From Candidatus Promineifilum breve (lineage in GTDB: Bacteria; Chloroflexota; Anaerolineae; Promineifilales; Promineifilaceae), in the NCBI RefSeq assembly GCF_900066015.1, contig NZ_LN890655.1, forward strand, positions 2,210,726 through 2,274,725: a DNA stretch of 64,000 nucleotides, given 5' to 3'. Below the pieces are notes generated by a model. It searched no databases. It was not told where the DNA came from and saw nothing but the letters and a program-made list of their open reading frames with translations. Within the stretch, counting starts at the first letter, position 1; each line of letters starts with the position of its first letter. A program made the position numbers and the translations under genes. Positions 39,140-46,597 of the stretch are shown in pieces.

Positions 39140-39216
39140 TCTTTTAAACCCGGATAAGAATGGGTCTTTATCGCACAAATTTTCGCTTGGTATCTCCAGA
39201 AGATAACCTCGCCATG

Positions 39217-40437
39217 CTAATTTATTCTAAAATCATGTGGTTCGAAACTTAATACTTGTCGTTTTATATTTGGATTATTTCTTCGCATTTTTAACCAACG
39301 TTCGCGCCAATACGACACTAATTCAGCCATTGGATAATTTTTATACACTGGTTGGTTATCTGTGCCATTCAAGAATTCTTTGTAGTTTTTTGCCAAGGGC
39401 ACAGCATATATTTGTCTTTTGAAAGAGTGGCGTAACAAGAAATCAGCATCAAAACCTAATAATTCAGCCGCCGTACGCATTACCCTCATACGCCAAATGG
39501 GACCATCACCGAATCTGTTTGTGACATCTATTCCTTTTTCTAGAAGAATAGACCTCATTGCACGAAATGTCTCATCAGTCAGATGTAGAGTTCCGTAACC
39601 TTTAGTGTGTCCAATTGGTAAGTAAAGCGGGTTAGCTTGGTAATTGAGGCGGTTATATTGTGAGCTTTTGCCGAACAAACTTGTGGTGAATAAACAAACC
39701 AAGTCGCTTGCTGTGCGTTGGGAAATTGATGTTATGCGGTCACTATACTTTTTTCTGAATATCTCTCGAACTTCGTTGGATGCAAGAATATAGGACATCA
39801 GCTTTCCACCAAGCAAGTGATTGTATGGTGGTAATGCTCCTAACACATATGCGTCCATTGCATAGATAAGGTTCCGAGTTCTTGTCGGCACATCCCAGCC
39901 TACCCAGACATCTCGTTCTGGAATATGTATTATTGAGCTACCAAGAGCTGCTATCCCAATAATCGGCTTTCCTGGTATTGCTCCATCTCGCACTATCAAT
40001 TTAATCCGCCTGCCAACATATTCGCTGTAAGGTGAAGACCAATAGAACCGTAGAAATCGAAAAATATCAAACTGCTTTTGAGTCTCGCAGACTTCAATTT
40101 CGGGATCCACATCTGATTTCCAGATAGTGCTTCCCTTGGCTAGATTGTTTTGTGGAACATCGGCGTGCTTTTGAAGCCATTTGTTGTGGATAGCAATGAG
40201 TTCTTGGCGCTTAATCTCCATAGAGTCTCTTATTATTTTTTTGTCGTAATAAGCTGGTGGAATTAGGCTGACACCATCTCGTGTAAGAGACATTTCCCAA
40301 CCAAGTCGCATGAGATCACGCAAGATTAATAAACGAACTCTCTCTTCCGAGGAATCAACTTCCACAAAACCCAAGTCAGGACTTCGTGTTAATACATGCT
40401 CAATATGAGCATGGTGCTCAATTTTGAAATTCAGCAT
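39217..40437 (-). CDS. DUF4338 (DruA-like) protein
   Basis: 406 residues. The central part matches DUF4338/DruA: FLRFYWSSPYSEYVGRRIKL, KPIIGIAALGSSIIHIPERD with VWVGWD, ALPPYNHLLGGKLMSYILAS and TSLFGKSSQYNRLNY, then GYGTLHLTDETFRAMRSILL. DruA is the DUF4338 component of the Druantia anti-phage system; its biochemical role is not established. Here it is third in an AT-rich operon after nurA and herA, 11 bp downstream of herA. No Druantia partner (such as DruE) is present. Base composition differs strongly from the host. Start codon without a strong Shine-Dalgarno, so coupling is likely. Confidence 0.8.
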   Translation of the reverse strand: MLNFKIEHHAHIEHVLTRSPDLGFVEVDSSEERVRLLILRDLMRLGWEMSLTRDGVSLIPPAYYDKKIIRDSMEIKRQELIAIHNKWLQKHADVPQNNLAKGSTIWKSDVDPEIEVCETQKQFDIFRFLRFYWSSPYSEYVGRRIKLIVRDGAIPGKPIIGIAALGSSIIHIPERDVWVGWDVPTRTRNLIYAMDAYVLGALPPYNHLLGGKLMSYILASNEVREIFRKKYSDRITSISQRTASDLVCLFTTSLFGKSSQYNRLNYQANPLYLPIGHTKGYGTLHLTDETFRAMRSILLEKGIDVTNRFGDGPIWRMRVMRTAAELLGFDADFLLRHSFKRQIYAVPLAKNYKEFLNGTDNQPVYKNYPMAELVSYWRERWLKMRRNNPNIKRQVLSFEPHDFRIN

Positions 40438-40448
40438 CGGCTCAGTTC

Positions 40449-42107
40449 TTAGAATTTTAGATTGGGGTACACATCTTTAGCAACCAGCTTCTCGAACTCA
40501 TCCACGCGAACTGGTAAAGCAAAAGCCTGGTCTGACGAAACCATATATAGATTACCAGGTATCGTTTCTCGCTGAATAAAGCTCGAAATCACCCCATCGT
40601 AATTAATGTTAGACCTGACAAGTGCTTTAATATCATCAGAGTTTCCCATGTGAAATGCGAAGAAGTTCTCTGCCTGTGTTCTAATCTCCTCCGAAATAGC
40701 TGACGGTCTCTGGGTGATAGCCACTAATCCAAGACCAAATTTTCGCCCTTCTTTGGCAACTCTGACGAATGGGTTTGCATTGGATCGTACAAATTCGTCT
40801 GAAAGAACATTTTGAGCTTCTTCAACAAATATTACAGCGTTAATTACTTTTTCAGGTTGGTTCGATGTGAACTCTCGCTTGTTACCTTCGAAAAGCCCCC
40901 GAACAAGTAACGTTGAGACAATACTGGCGGCGGCGTTATCTTTTAGGGACAGATCAATAATTACAGTTTTCCCTTTCTTCAAGGCTTCGGACACATCCTC
41001 GACTAGCTTGGATGTTGCCGAATGTAAACCTTTGCCTTCATCGATCAAATACTTAACACGTTTTCGAATCGCTGCGACCGTTTTCGAGGCGCTTGCATCC
41101 ACCTCGTTTTTCTTATTTAGTGCCCAGAAATCAGGGTATTGTACATGTAGTAGTTGCGGATTTTTCACGTATTCGTCGATCCGTTTAATAAAGTCTGTTA
41201 CACCTTCTTCGTCAAGGTATAGCAAGAATGACTTCATTACCTCCGAAAACCCAGCGCCAAAATTTAGAATATCACCAACGGTTAGGTGGGTAACCATATC
41301 AAGTTCGACTTTACCTTTATAATCAAAGGATGCTTCTGCGCTCCTATAAAAGGTCGGAATGTCCTTATCAGAATAAACTACTAAGTTTGAACGAATATTG
41401 TCTTCGTTAATATCGGCTAAACCATAGGTTTTGGCTTCGGTACTTCTTAATACATATTCCCCATTTAGATCAAAAATCAGCTTCCCATAGCTGGTATTCT
41501 TAACCATGTGATATAGCAAAACCTTGACCAAGTTAGTCTTGCCAAAACCAGATTGAGCAAACACCATTGTCCGCTTACTACGAAGCTTATCTATATTGAA
41601 AAGTATCGGTCCCTTGTCCGTGAAGATGTTTTCGCCCACACAAAGGTACCCAATTTTCACTCCGTTTTCGTTTGTCTTATTAAGGATGTTTTCTATTTCA
41701 CGCTTGTTAACGTGCCGTGCAATATACGAAACGGATGGTAGTTTCCTAACTGCGGTTGTAAATGAAAGTGAAGCTCCAGTATCTGTAAACGTGCCAAGGA
41801 TTCGTACTTTGTAGGTGTAACTGAACATTTTTTGCTTATCGCGCTCTGATAGCTCGCGTTCAGCAATCCGGGCATAATGGACAGCAATAAGAGTTTTATC
41901 TTGCGACCTAAAAATAGGATCTTCGTCGTAAATTTCTGCCTCGACACGCGCAAGATACTTCGTCCCACCCTCATCCTTAGGAGTTAGGATAATGAAATCA
42001 CCAGTTTGTGGACTGGCCTTAGCATCCTCGTAGGAGGAATATATTAATAGCGCATCTTCGGTGGTCTTCTGACCGTACAAGACGCCGAAATCAACCTTAG
42101 TGCTCAT
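40449..42107 (-). CDS. herA: HerA-type hexameric ATPase/translocase
   Basis: 552 residues. An N-terminal HAS-barrel-like region (~1-120) is followed by Walker A AQSGFGKTN (~184-192), Walker B AVIFVEEAQN (~424-433), RVAKEGRKFGLGLVAITQRP with the arginine-finger/sensor region (~449-470) and a conserved C-terminal tail. HerA forms a hexameric ring that pumps DNA into NurA during end processing. AGGAG lies 5 nt before the ATG. Sandwiched between nurA (8 bp upstream) and the DUF4338 gene. 24 of 60 bases in 41101-41160 are G or C, far below the neighbourhood. Confidence 0.92.
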   Translation of the reverse strand: MSTKVDFGVLYGQKTTEDALLIYSSYEDAKASPQTGDFIILTPKDEGGTKYLARVEAEIYDEDPIFRSQDKTLIAVHYARIAERELSERDKQKMFSYTYKVRILGTFTDTGASLSFTTAVRKLPSVSYIARHVNKREIENILNKTNENGVKIGYLCVGENIFTDKGPILFNIDKLRSKRTMVFAQSGFGKTNLVKVLLYHMVKNTSYGKLIFDLNGEYVLRSTEAKTYGLADINEDNIRSNLVVYSDKDIPTFYRSAEASFDYKGKVELDMVTHLTVGDILNFGAGFSEVMKSFLLYLDEEGVTDFIKRIDEYVKNPQLLHVQYPDFWALNKKNEVDASASKTVAAIRKRVKYLIDEGKGLHSATSKLVEDVSEALKKGKTVIIDLSLKDNAAASIVSTLLVRGLFEGNKREFTSNQPEKVINAVIFVEEAQNVLSDEFVRSNANPFVRVAKEGRKFGLGLVAITQRPSAISEEIRTQAENFFAFHMGNSDDIKALVRSNINYDGVISSFIQRETIPGNLYMVSSDQAFALPVRVDEFEKLVAKDVYPNLKF

Positions 42108-42115
42108 AAAATCTC

Positions 42116-43348
42116 CTAAAATCTATCGTGCATATCGAGGAAAAGATTCTCGATGTCAACGTTATCCATATGTTGATCTTTGTAAAGTGAGTACTTGACC
42201 CTGCTAATGATCACATCTTTGAAGTCACGGCGCAGTGTCACAAAGTTATGCACTTCTGCTAAAGGGTATGGGTAACCAAGAATGTAGTGCTCTTGTGTAA
42301 GCCTTGTTAGCTCTAGAAATATCTCCTGAAGTACCTGTCTATCACGAAAGAATTGGCCGTTTTCGATTTGAGGTACGGCATTAAAAATGTTCACATCAAC
42401 AATTAGCCAGTCGTAGTTCTGAAGCTTTTCTACATAATCTAGACGGGCAGCAGTGAAGAGCCCAAAACCACGTCCCCCTTTGATATTTTTCCTAGCGTAC
42501 ATATCTCCACTATAGGACTCAATCAATACTGAATCAGGGACTTCAAACCAGCAACACAACTTCTGCCGTTTAGGGTCTTGTTCGTTAAAAGGATATTTTG
42601 GCTTTAGGCGATCCTGCAAATAGTTATCTATCTGCTTAAGTGTGTAGGCGAGTTCCATCTTAATAGGAGATTGTTTGGTGACACCAACAATAACGATCCC
42701 CTTTCCATAGAGGTGTTTTCCTAAGAGAACGAGTGCTTGTTGCTTTATTTGAAGAGATCGAAGCGTTCCGTCTCGGAGAATGAAGTCGCCCGCTACTATC
42801 TCGGGCCGCTCAGATATTTCATATACGAGAGAATATTCAAGAATCTCTTGGCAAAACCCAAGTAGTGTCGATAGATTGACGCAAACCTGTTCCTTTGTAT
42901 AAGCAAATACCCGATCAAGTGGTAACTGTAAGAAGGATAGGAACTTAGCAACTGGAGGCATCATCAGAAGTTCATCATAAATCGCCAACAAATGGGTTTC
43001 GTTAGCCACCAAAATGTTCTGAGGAAGGTATGCTTGGCCTAGTATTACTGGATCATCCAAATCATTCTGACGAAGCTGTTTGCCTTCACAATAGCAAATA
43101 TACCCTGCTGTATACATTCCAATAGATAAGCCATTGTAAAACTGCTCGCTGTTGTAACTCCCATCAACTGCATAGAATTTCCGTTTTGTGTCGTCAATTT
43201 TGTCAAATGGCAATATTTCAAAAATCTGCGGCGTTTCGAGATTGTTTTGATGGCCTAATACAGGTATCCCATAGTGTTTGTTGTGACGTTGGTTAATGAA
43301 TTGTGCAACCGTCTCTATTGCGCTATCGGGGATATCTGAGTGTGACAT
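42116..43348 (-). CDS. nurA: NurA-family DNA end-processing nuclease
   Basis: 410 residues. FYAVDGSYNS near residue 60 has the first catalytic Asp; FILRDGTLRS near residue 193 the second acidic residue; YPYPLAEVHN near residue 360 the C-terminal NurA signature with its histidine. NurA is a Mn-dependent 5'-3' exo- and endonuclease that dimerises on the HerA ring. It starts the operon (AGGAAG nine nt upstream of ATG). Bacterial nurA-herA pairs are often found in defence islands; here DUF4338 is the third gene. Confidence 0.9.
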   Translation of the reverse strand: MSHSDIPDSAIETVAQFINQRHNKHYGIPVLGHQNNLETPQIFEILPFDKIDDTKRKFYAVDGSYNSEQFYNGLSIGMYTAGYICYCEGKQLRQNDLDDPVILGQAYLPQNILVANETHLLAIYDELLMMPPVAKFLSFLQLPLDRVFAYTKEQVCVNLSTLLGFCQEILEYSLVYEISERPEIVAGDFILRDGTLRSLQIKQQALVLLGKHLYGKGIVIVGVTKQSPIKMELAYTLKQIDNYLQDRLKPKYPFNEQDPKRQKLCCWFEVPDSVLIESYSGDMYARKNIKGGRGFGLFTAARLDYVEKLQNYDWLIVDVNIFNAVPQIENGQFFRDRQVLQEIFLELTRLTQEHYILGYPYPLAEVHNFVTLRRDFKDVIISRVKYSLYKDQHMDNVDIENLFLDMHDRF

Positions 43349-43398
43349 ACTGAAAAACTTCCTGGATTAGGAACATCATATGAACTGTCTGTTTCTTC

Positions 43399-43418
43399 TG
43401 AGAAACTCGGTTTCTAAG
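43399..43418 (+). repeat. Direct repeat, right of the AT-rich cassette
   Basis: TGAGAAACTCGGTTTCTAAG, 4,938 bp from its partner at 38461. Sits between the nurA start and the end of the RHH antitoxin gene. Confidence 0.7.
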
Positions 43419-43420
43419 TA

Positions 43421-43666
43421 CTACTCCAGCCGGTCGCGCTCGTCGGGCGGTTCAACGTCGGCCACCTTCGCCAGCGCCGCCTCGAATTTTGCTCGATCGC
43501 CGCGCGCCGCGCGTTGTTCCAGATAACTCTCTGTGGCCAAAGCTGAAACTTTCTCGGCCAGGGCCAGCGTGATCAACTGGTTCATGGAGATGCCCTCGTC
43601 GTGGGCCAGTTCGCGGGCGATTTTGTGGAGGGAGTCGGATAATCGCAAGCTGATGGCGGTCATCAT
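43421..43666 (-). CDS. RHH-type (HicB/CopG-like) antitoxin without a partner
   Basis: 81 residues. TAISLRLSDSLHKIARELAHDEGISMNQLITLALAEKV is a typical ribbon-helix-helix segment of HicB/CopG antitoxins; the rest (EQRAARGDRAKFEAALAKV) is the toxin-binding tail. A toxin gene would normally follow it downstream, but the downstream side here is the direct repeat and then nurA of the AT-rich cassette. The toxin may have been displaced by the insertion. G+C-rich, unlike the cassette. Confidence 0.72.
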   Translation of the reverse strand: MMTAISLRLSDSLHKIARELAHDEGISMNQLITLALAEKVSALATESYLEQRAARGDRAKFEAALAKVADVEPPDERDRLE

Positions 43667-43744
43667 AAGTTGTCCTGTTTGTTTATAATACCAAATTATA
43701 CGTCAATGATTGAAATGTTGGACTTTAACGACAGGAGTATGAAA

Positions 43745-44347
43745 ATGCCAACCTCCTTTGATTCGCTCGCGATGGTCTTTGAAGGCTGGGAAGGCTATCG
43801 CCGGAGTATCACCCACGCCGTCGCCCCTTTGACTCCCGAACAATTGACGTGGCGTCCGGCGGCGCAGCTGCGTTCCGTCGGTGAACTCGCGCGGCATATC
43901 GCCCTGGGGCCGATTGGCTGGTTCCTCTGGATGGGCGCGCCCGGCAGCCGCGAATTGGCCGGACGGATTACCGCCTGGGAAGATGACGCCGACGGCAACC
44001 GGTACGTGATTGAGACGGCGATTGATTTGGCCGATCAAGCCGGCCAGTTGGTCGAGTGGCTCGACGCCTCCGGCAAAATGATCGCCGATACGTTACGGCT
44101 CTGGACGGTGGCGGACCTTCAGAAGACCTACCTTCATACCTGGAATGGGGACACGTACGCCATCTCTAGACAATGGACGCTCTGGCGCATCATGGCCCAC
44201 GACCTGCATCACGGCGGCGAGTTGGCGATCTTGTTGGGGATGCAGGGGTTGGAGAACTTCGAGCTTGGCCATTTAGGTGGGCATATTGTTTTGCCGCCGT
44301 TGGCCGATCAAGCTGATGAGGATGGCAGCATGCCATCTATCCCTTAA
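43745..44347 (+). CDS. DinB-family metal-dependent protein
   Basis: 200 residues from ATG 43745, supported by AGGAG 8 nt upstream; the longer reading from 43670 would include the promoter region. Four-helix bundle layout with SVGELARHIALGPIGWFLWM (first metal His) and LWRIMAHDLHHGGELAILLG (HxxxH pair), the DinB/YfiT metal site. Related enzymes are thiol-S-transferases using bacillithiol, mycothiol or other small thiols. TATAAT is at about 43683. The partner thiol is not known. Confidence 0.83.
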   Translation: MPTSFDSLAMVFEGWEGYRRSITHAVAPLTPEQLTWRPAAQLRSVGELARHIALGPIGWFLWMGAPGSRELAGRITAWEDDADGNRYVIETAIDLADQAGQLVEWLDASGKMIADTLRLWTVADLQKTYLHTWNGDTYAISRQWTLWRIMAHDLHHGGELAILLGMQGLENFELGHLGGHIVLPPLADQADEDGSMPSIP

Positions 44348-44386
44348 AGGATCGACAGATAGGCCGGGTGATTACCATTGAGCAAG

Positions 44387-44392
44387 TATAAT
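44387..44392 (+). promoter_or_regulatory. -10 element close to the ATG at 44400
   Basis: TATAAT ends 7 nt before ATG, with no Shine-Dalgarno. Another leaderless-type start. Confidence 0.5.
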
Positions 44393-44399
44393 TCGGCCG

Positions 44400-45773
44400 A
44401 TGTATCGCTTAATCGGGCTTATCTTCACCACCTTATTCCTTCTCACCGCTTGCCAAAGCCAGTCACCGGCCGCCCCGACGGCAACTTTTTTGGCCGTGAC
44501 GTCCGAGCCGACCAGCGACCGGCCAACGTCCGCCTTGCTCACAACGACGCCCGGCAGCCAGGTGTTTGTCCCCGTCGCCCCCAACGAGGGGACGCCGACG
44601 GGTGATGGCCGGACGGCCGAACCAGCGCTCGTCTACCCCGCTCCGCCCACCCCGACCGACACCCCCGCCCCACCCACGGCCACCTCCGAACCGGACTTTC
44701 CGGTCTATACCGGCCCACCTCTCGACCGCGACGAGGTTGGCCTGCAGCTCTATCTCCACCGCCAGGACGTGCGCGACTTGCTGCGCCACCTGGAAGCGCT
44801 CGACGCCGGGTGGGTGAAGGTGCAGGTATCGTGGAAGCTCCACGAGCCGCAACCGGGCCAATACAACGAGGAACTGTTCGGCGAACTGGATCAATTGATC
44901 GCCGGAGCCAATGGGCAGGGGGTCAAGGTGCTGCTGAGCGTGAGCAAGGCCCCGGAGTGGAGCCGGCCGGTAACGGAGATGGACGGCCCGCCGGGCGACG
45001 ATGCCCTGTTCGAGGGCTTTATGCGCTATGTGGCGACGCGCTACGCCGGGCAGGTGGCGGCCTATGAACTGTGGAACGAGCCGAATTTGCAGCGGGAGTG
45101 GAACGGCTCGCCGCTCAGCGCGGCCGATCTGGTGGAATTGATGCGGCGCGGGGCGGCCGGCGTCCGCGCCGTCGATCCGGCGGCCCAGATCATCGCCGCC
45201 GCGCCGGCCACGACGGGCATCAACGACGGCGTGAACGCCATCGACGACCGGGTCTACTTCGGGGCGATGCTGGCCGCGGGCGCGGCCGAGGTCGTCGATG
45301 GCTTCGGCGTGCATCCCTACGGCTGGGCCAACCCGCCCGACAGCCGCGCCGCCGACGCCACGCAGGTCTCCTCGAGCCACAACAATCACCCCAGCTTCTT
45401 CTTCGCCGACACGCTGGAGGATTATCGCGCGATGCTGGTGGCCGCCGGGGCAGATGACAAACAATTGTGGCCGACTGAGTTCGGCTGGGGCACGTTCGAG
45501 GGCATCGTCAACGACGAGGGCCAGCCGGTGTCGCCGCCGGCCGGCTCCGAGTTCATGGCCGACAACAGCGAGTGGCAGCAGGCGGTCTACACCCTGCGCG
45601 CCTACGAGATGGCCCACGAGTGGGAGTGGGTGGGGCCGATGTTCCTGTGGAATCTCAACTTCACCAAAGCGCTGGGGCCGGAGTTCCAGGAAGTGGGCTA
45701 TAGCCTGCTGCGGCATGATGATAGCCGGCGGCCGGTGTATCGGGCGTTGGAGAATCGGGGTGGCGGGTCGTAG
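44400..45773 (+). CDS. Lipoprotein glycoside hydrolase, clan GH-A (GH5/GH39-like)
   Basis: 457 residues. LIFTTLFLLTACQSQ is the lipobox; a Thr/Pro linker (PTPTDTPAPPTATSEP) reaches a TIM-barrel. GWVKVQVSWKLHEPQPGQYN is the first barrel segment, AAYELWNEPNLQREW holds the acid/base Glu of the NEP motif, and QLWPTEFGWGTFEG holds the nucleophile Glu. HPYGWANP is a typical substrate-side motif. It is a surface-anchored enzyme; xylan or beta-glucan are possible substrates. The stop abuts the convergent PIN gene with no gap. Confidence 0.83.
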   Translation: MYRLIGLIFTTLFLLTACQSQSPAAPTATFLAVTSEPTSDRPTSALLTTTPGSQVFVPVAPNEGTPTGDGRTAEPALVYPAPPTPTDTPAPPTATSEPDFPVYTGPPLDRDEVGLQLYLHRQDVRDLLRHLEALDAGWVKVQVSWKLHEPQPGQYNEELFGELDQLIAGANGQGVKVLLSVSKAPEWSRPVTEMDGPPGDDALFEGFMRYVATRYAGQVAAYELWNEPNLQREWNGSPLSAADLVELMRRGAAGVRAVDPAAQIIAAAPATTGINDGVNAIDDRVYFGAMLAAGAAEVVDGFGVHPYGWANPPDSRAADATQVSSSHNNHPSFFFADTLEDYRAMLVAAGADDKQLWPTEFGWGTFEGIVNDEGQPVSPPAGSEFMADNSEWQQAVYTLRAYEMAHEWEWVGPMFLWNLNFTKALGPEFQEVGYSLLRHDDSRRPVYRALENRGGGS

Positions 45774-46199
45774 TTATGTAGCGAGCCAATTCACCGTCTC
45801 CACCCCCTCGAAATTCGCAAAATCGGCTGTGTTAGCCGTCACCAACGTCAAGCCCTGAACGGCGGCAATAGCGGCGATCTGCCCATCAGCGAAGGCCGGC
45901 GACCGCCCTATTTGCGTAAGTCGCGCGCGCTCGGCCGCGTGCCACTGCGCCGCCGCAGCGTCATAGGGCAGAATCGGCATTGTCGTCCGCACTACGTCGA
46001 ACAAGTATCGCTCAATGGCGTTGCGCCGCTTGGACGCCGGCAGGCGCCAGCAGCCGTAAAGGAGTTCGTGCCAGACGACTGCGGCGATGGCGATCCGCCC
46101 TTCGTTCTCTTGAATCCGGTTCAGGAACTGCTGGTTAGGTGAGGGGCGCAGCGGCTCCGATATGGCGTTAGTATCCAAAAGAAAAGTAGCGTTCACCAC
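45774..46199 (-). CDS. PIN-domain toxin (VapC-like)
   Basis: 141 residues. FLLDTNAISEPL holds the first PIN Asp; IAAVVWHELLYG the Glu; PAFADGQIAAIAAVQGLTLV the third acidic residue; TANTADFANFEGV the last. All four acidic residues are present, so RNase activity is likely, with tRNA or mRNA as a typical target. The ATG overlaps the upstream Phd/YefM-type antitoxin gene by 7 bp. Convergent with the glycoside-hydrolase gene. Confidence 0.87.
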   Translation of the reverse strand: MVNATFLLDTNAISEPLRPSPNQQFLNRIQENEGRIAIAAVVWHELLYGCWRLPASKRRNAIERYLFDVVRTTMPILPYDAAAAQWHAAERARLTQIGRSPAFADGQIAAIAAVQGLTLVTANTADFANFEGVETVNWLAT

Positions 46200-46507
46200 G
46201 GCGGCTCCCGTCCCGGGTCGGTATCGCGGATGCCCGCGAATAACTTCGGTCCCAGATCGAGTTCGTCCAAATTGACTTCTTCCCGAAACCGGGCCACCGC
46301 CGCCGAAAATGATTCGGTAGGCGCTGACAAGCGGCGATATTCATCTATTGAAACGATGACCGCCACCGGTTTGCCCCGCCGGGTCAGCTCGACAGCCGTC
46401 ATCATCTCCACGTCGCGGACGATGGCGGTCAAATGATCGCGCGCCTCGGCCAGGGAGTAACTTGGCAAATGGTTTACTAGAGCACTATCCTTTAGGTTCA
46501 TAGCCAT
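46193..46507 (-). CDS. Phd/YefM-family antitoxin
   Basis: 104 residues. SYSLAEARDHLTAIVRDVEM and VELTRRGKPVAVIVSIDEYR are the Phd/YefM DNA-binding fold; the C-terminal DELDLGPKLFAGIRDTDPG tail would neutralise the PIN toxin. TATACT lies 12 nt upstream of the ATG on the same strand, a short leader. Overlaps the toxin gene by 7 bp. Confidence 0.87.
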   Translation of the reverse strand: MAMNLKDSALVNHLPSYSLAEARDHLTAIVRDVEMMTAVELTRRGKPVAVIVSIDEYRRLSAPTESFSAAVARFREEVNLDELDLGPKLFAGIRDTDPGREPPW

Positions 46508-46597
46508 TTAGATAGCCATAGTATAGCGTTGGTTTGGTGGATGACAAGCGTGTGTTTTGTTTACTCCATCCGGTTATAATTCCCGCTTCCGGACGCC

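Noticed and set aside
38461-43418. Treating the methyltransferase gene as part of the AT-rich cassette
   Set aside because: It is on the opposite strand and has host-like G+C content, so it is described separately even though it lies between the direct repeats.
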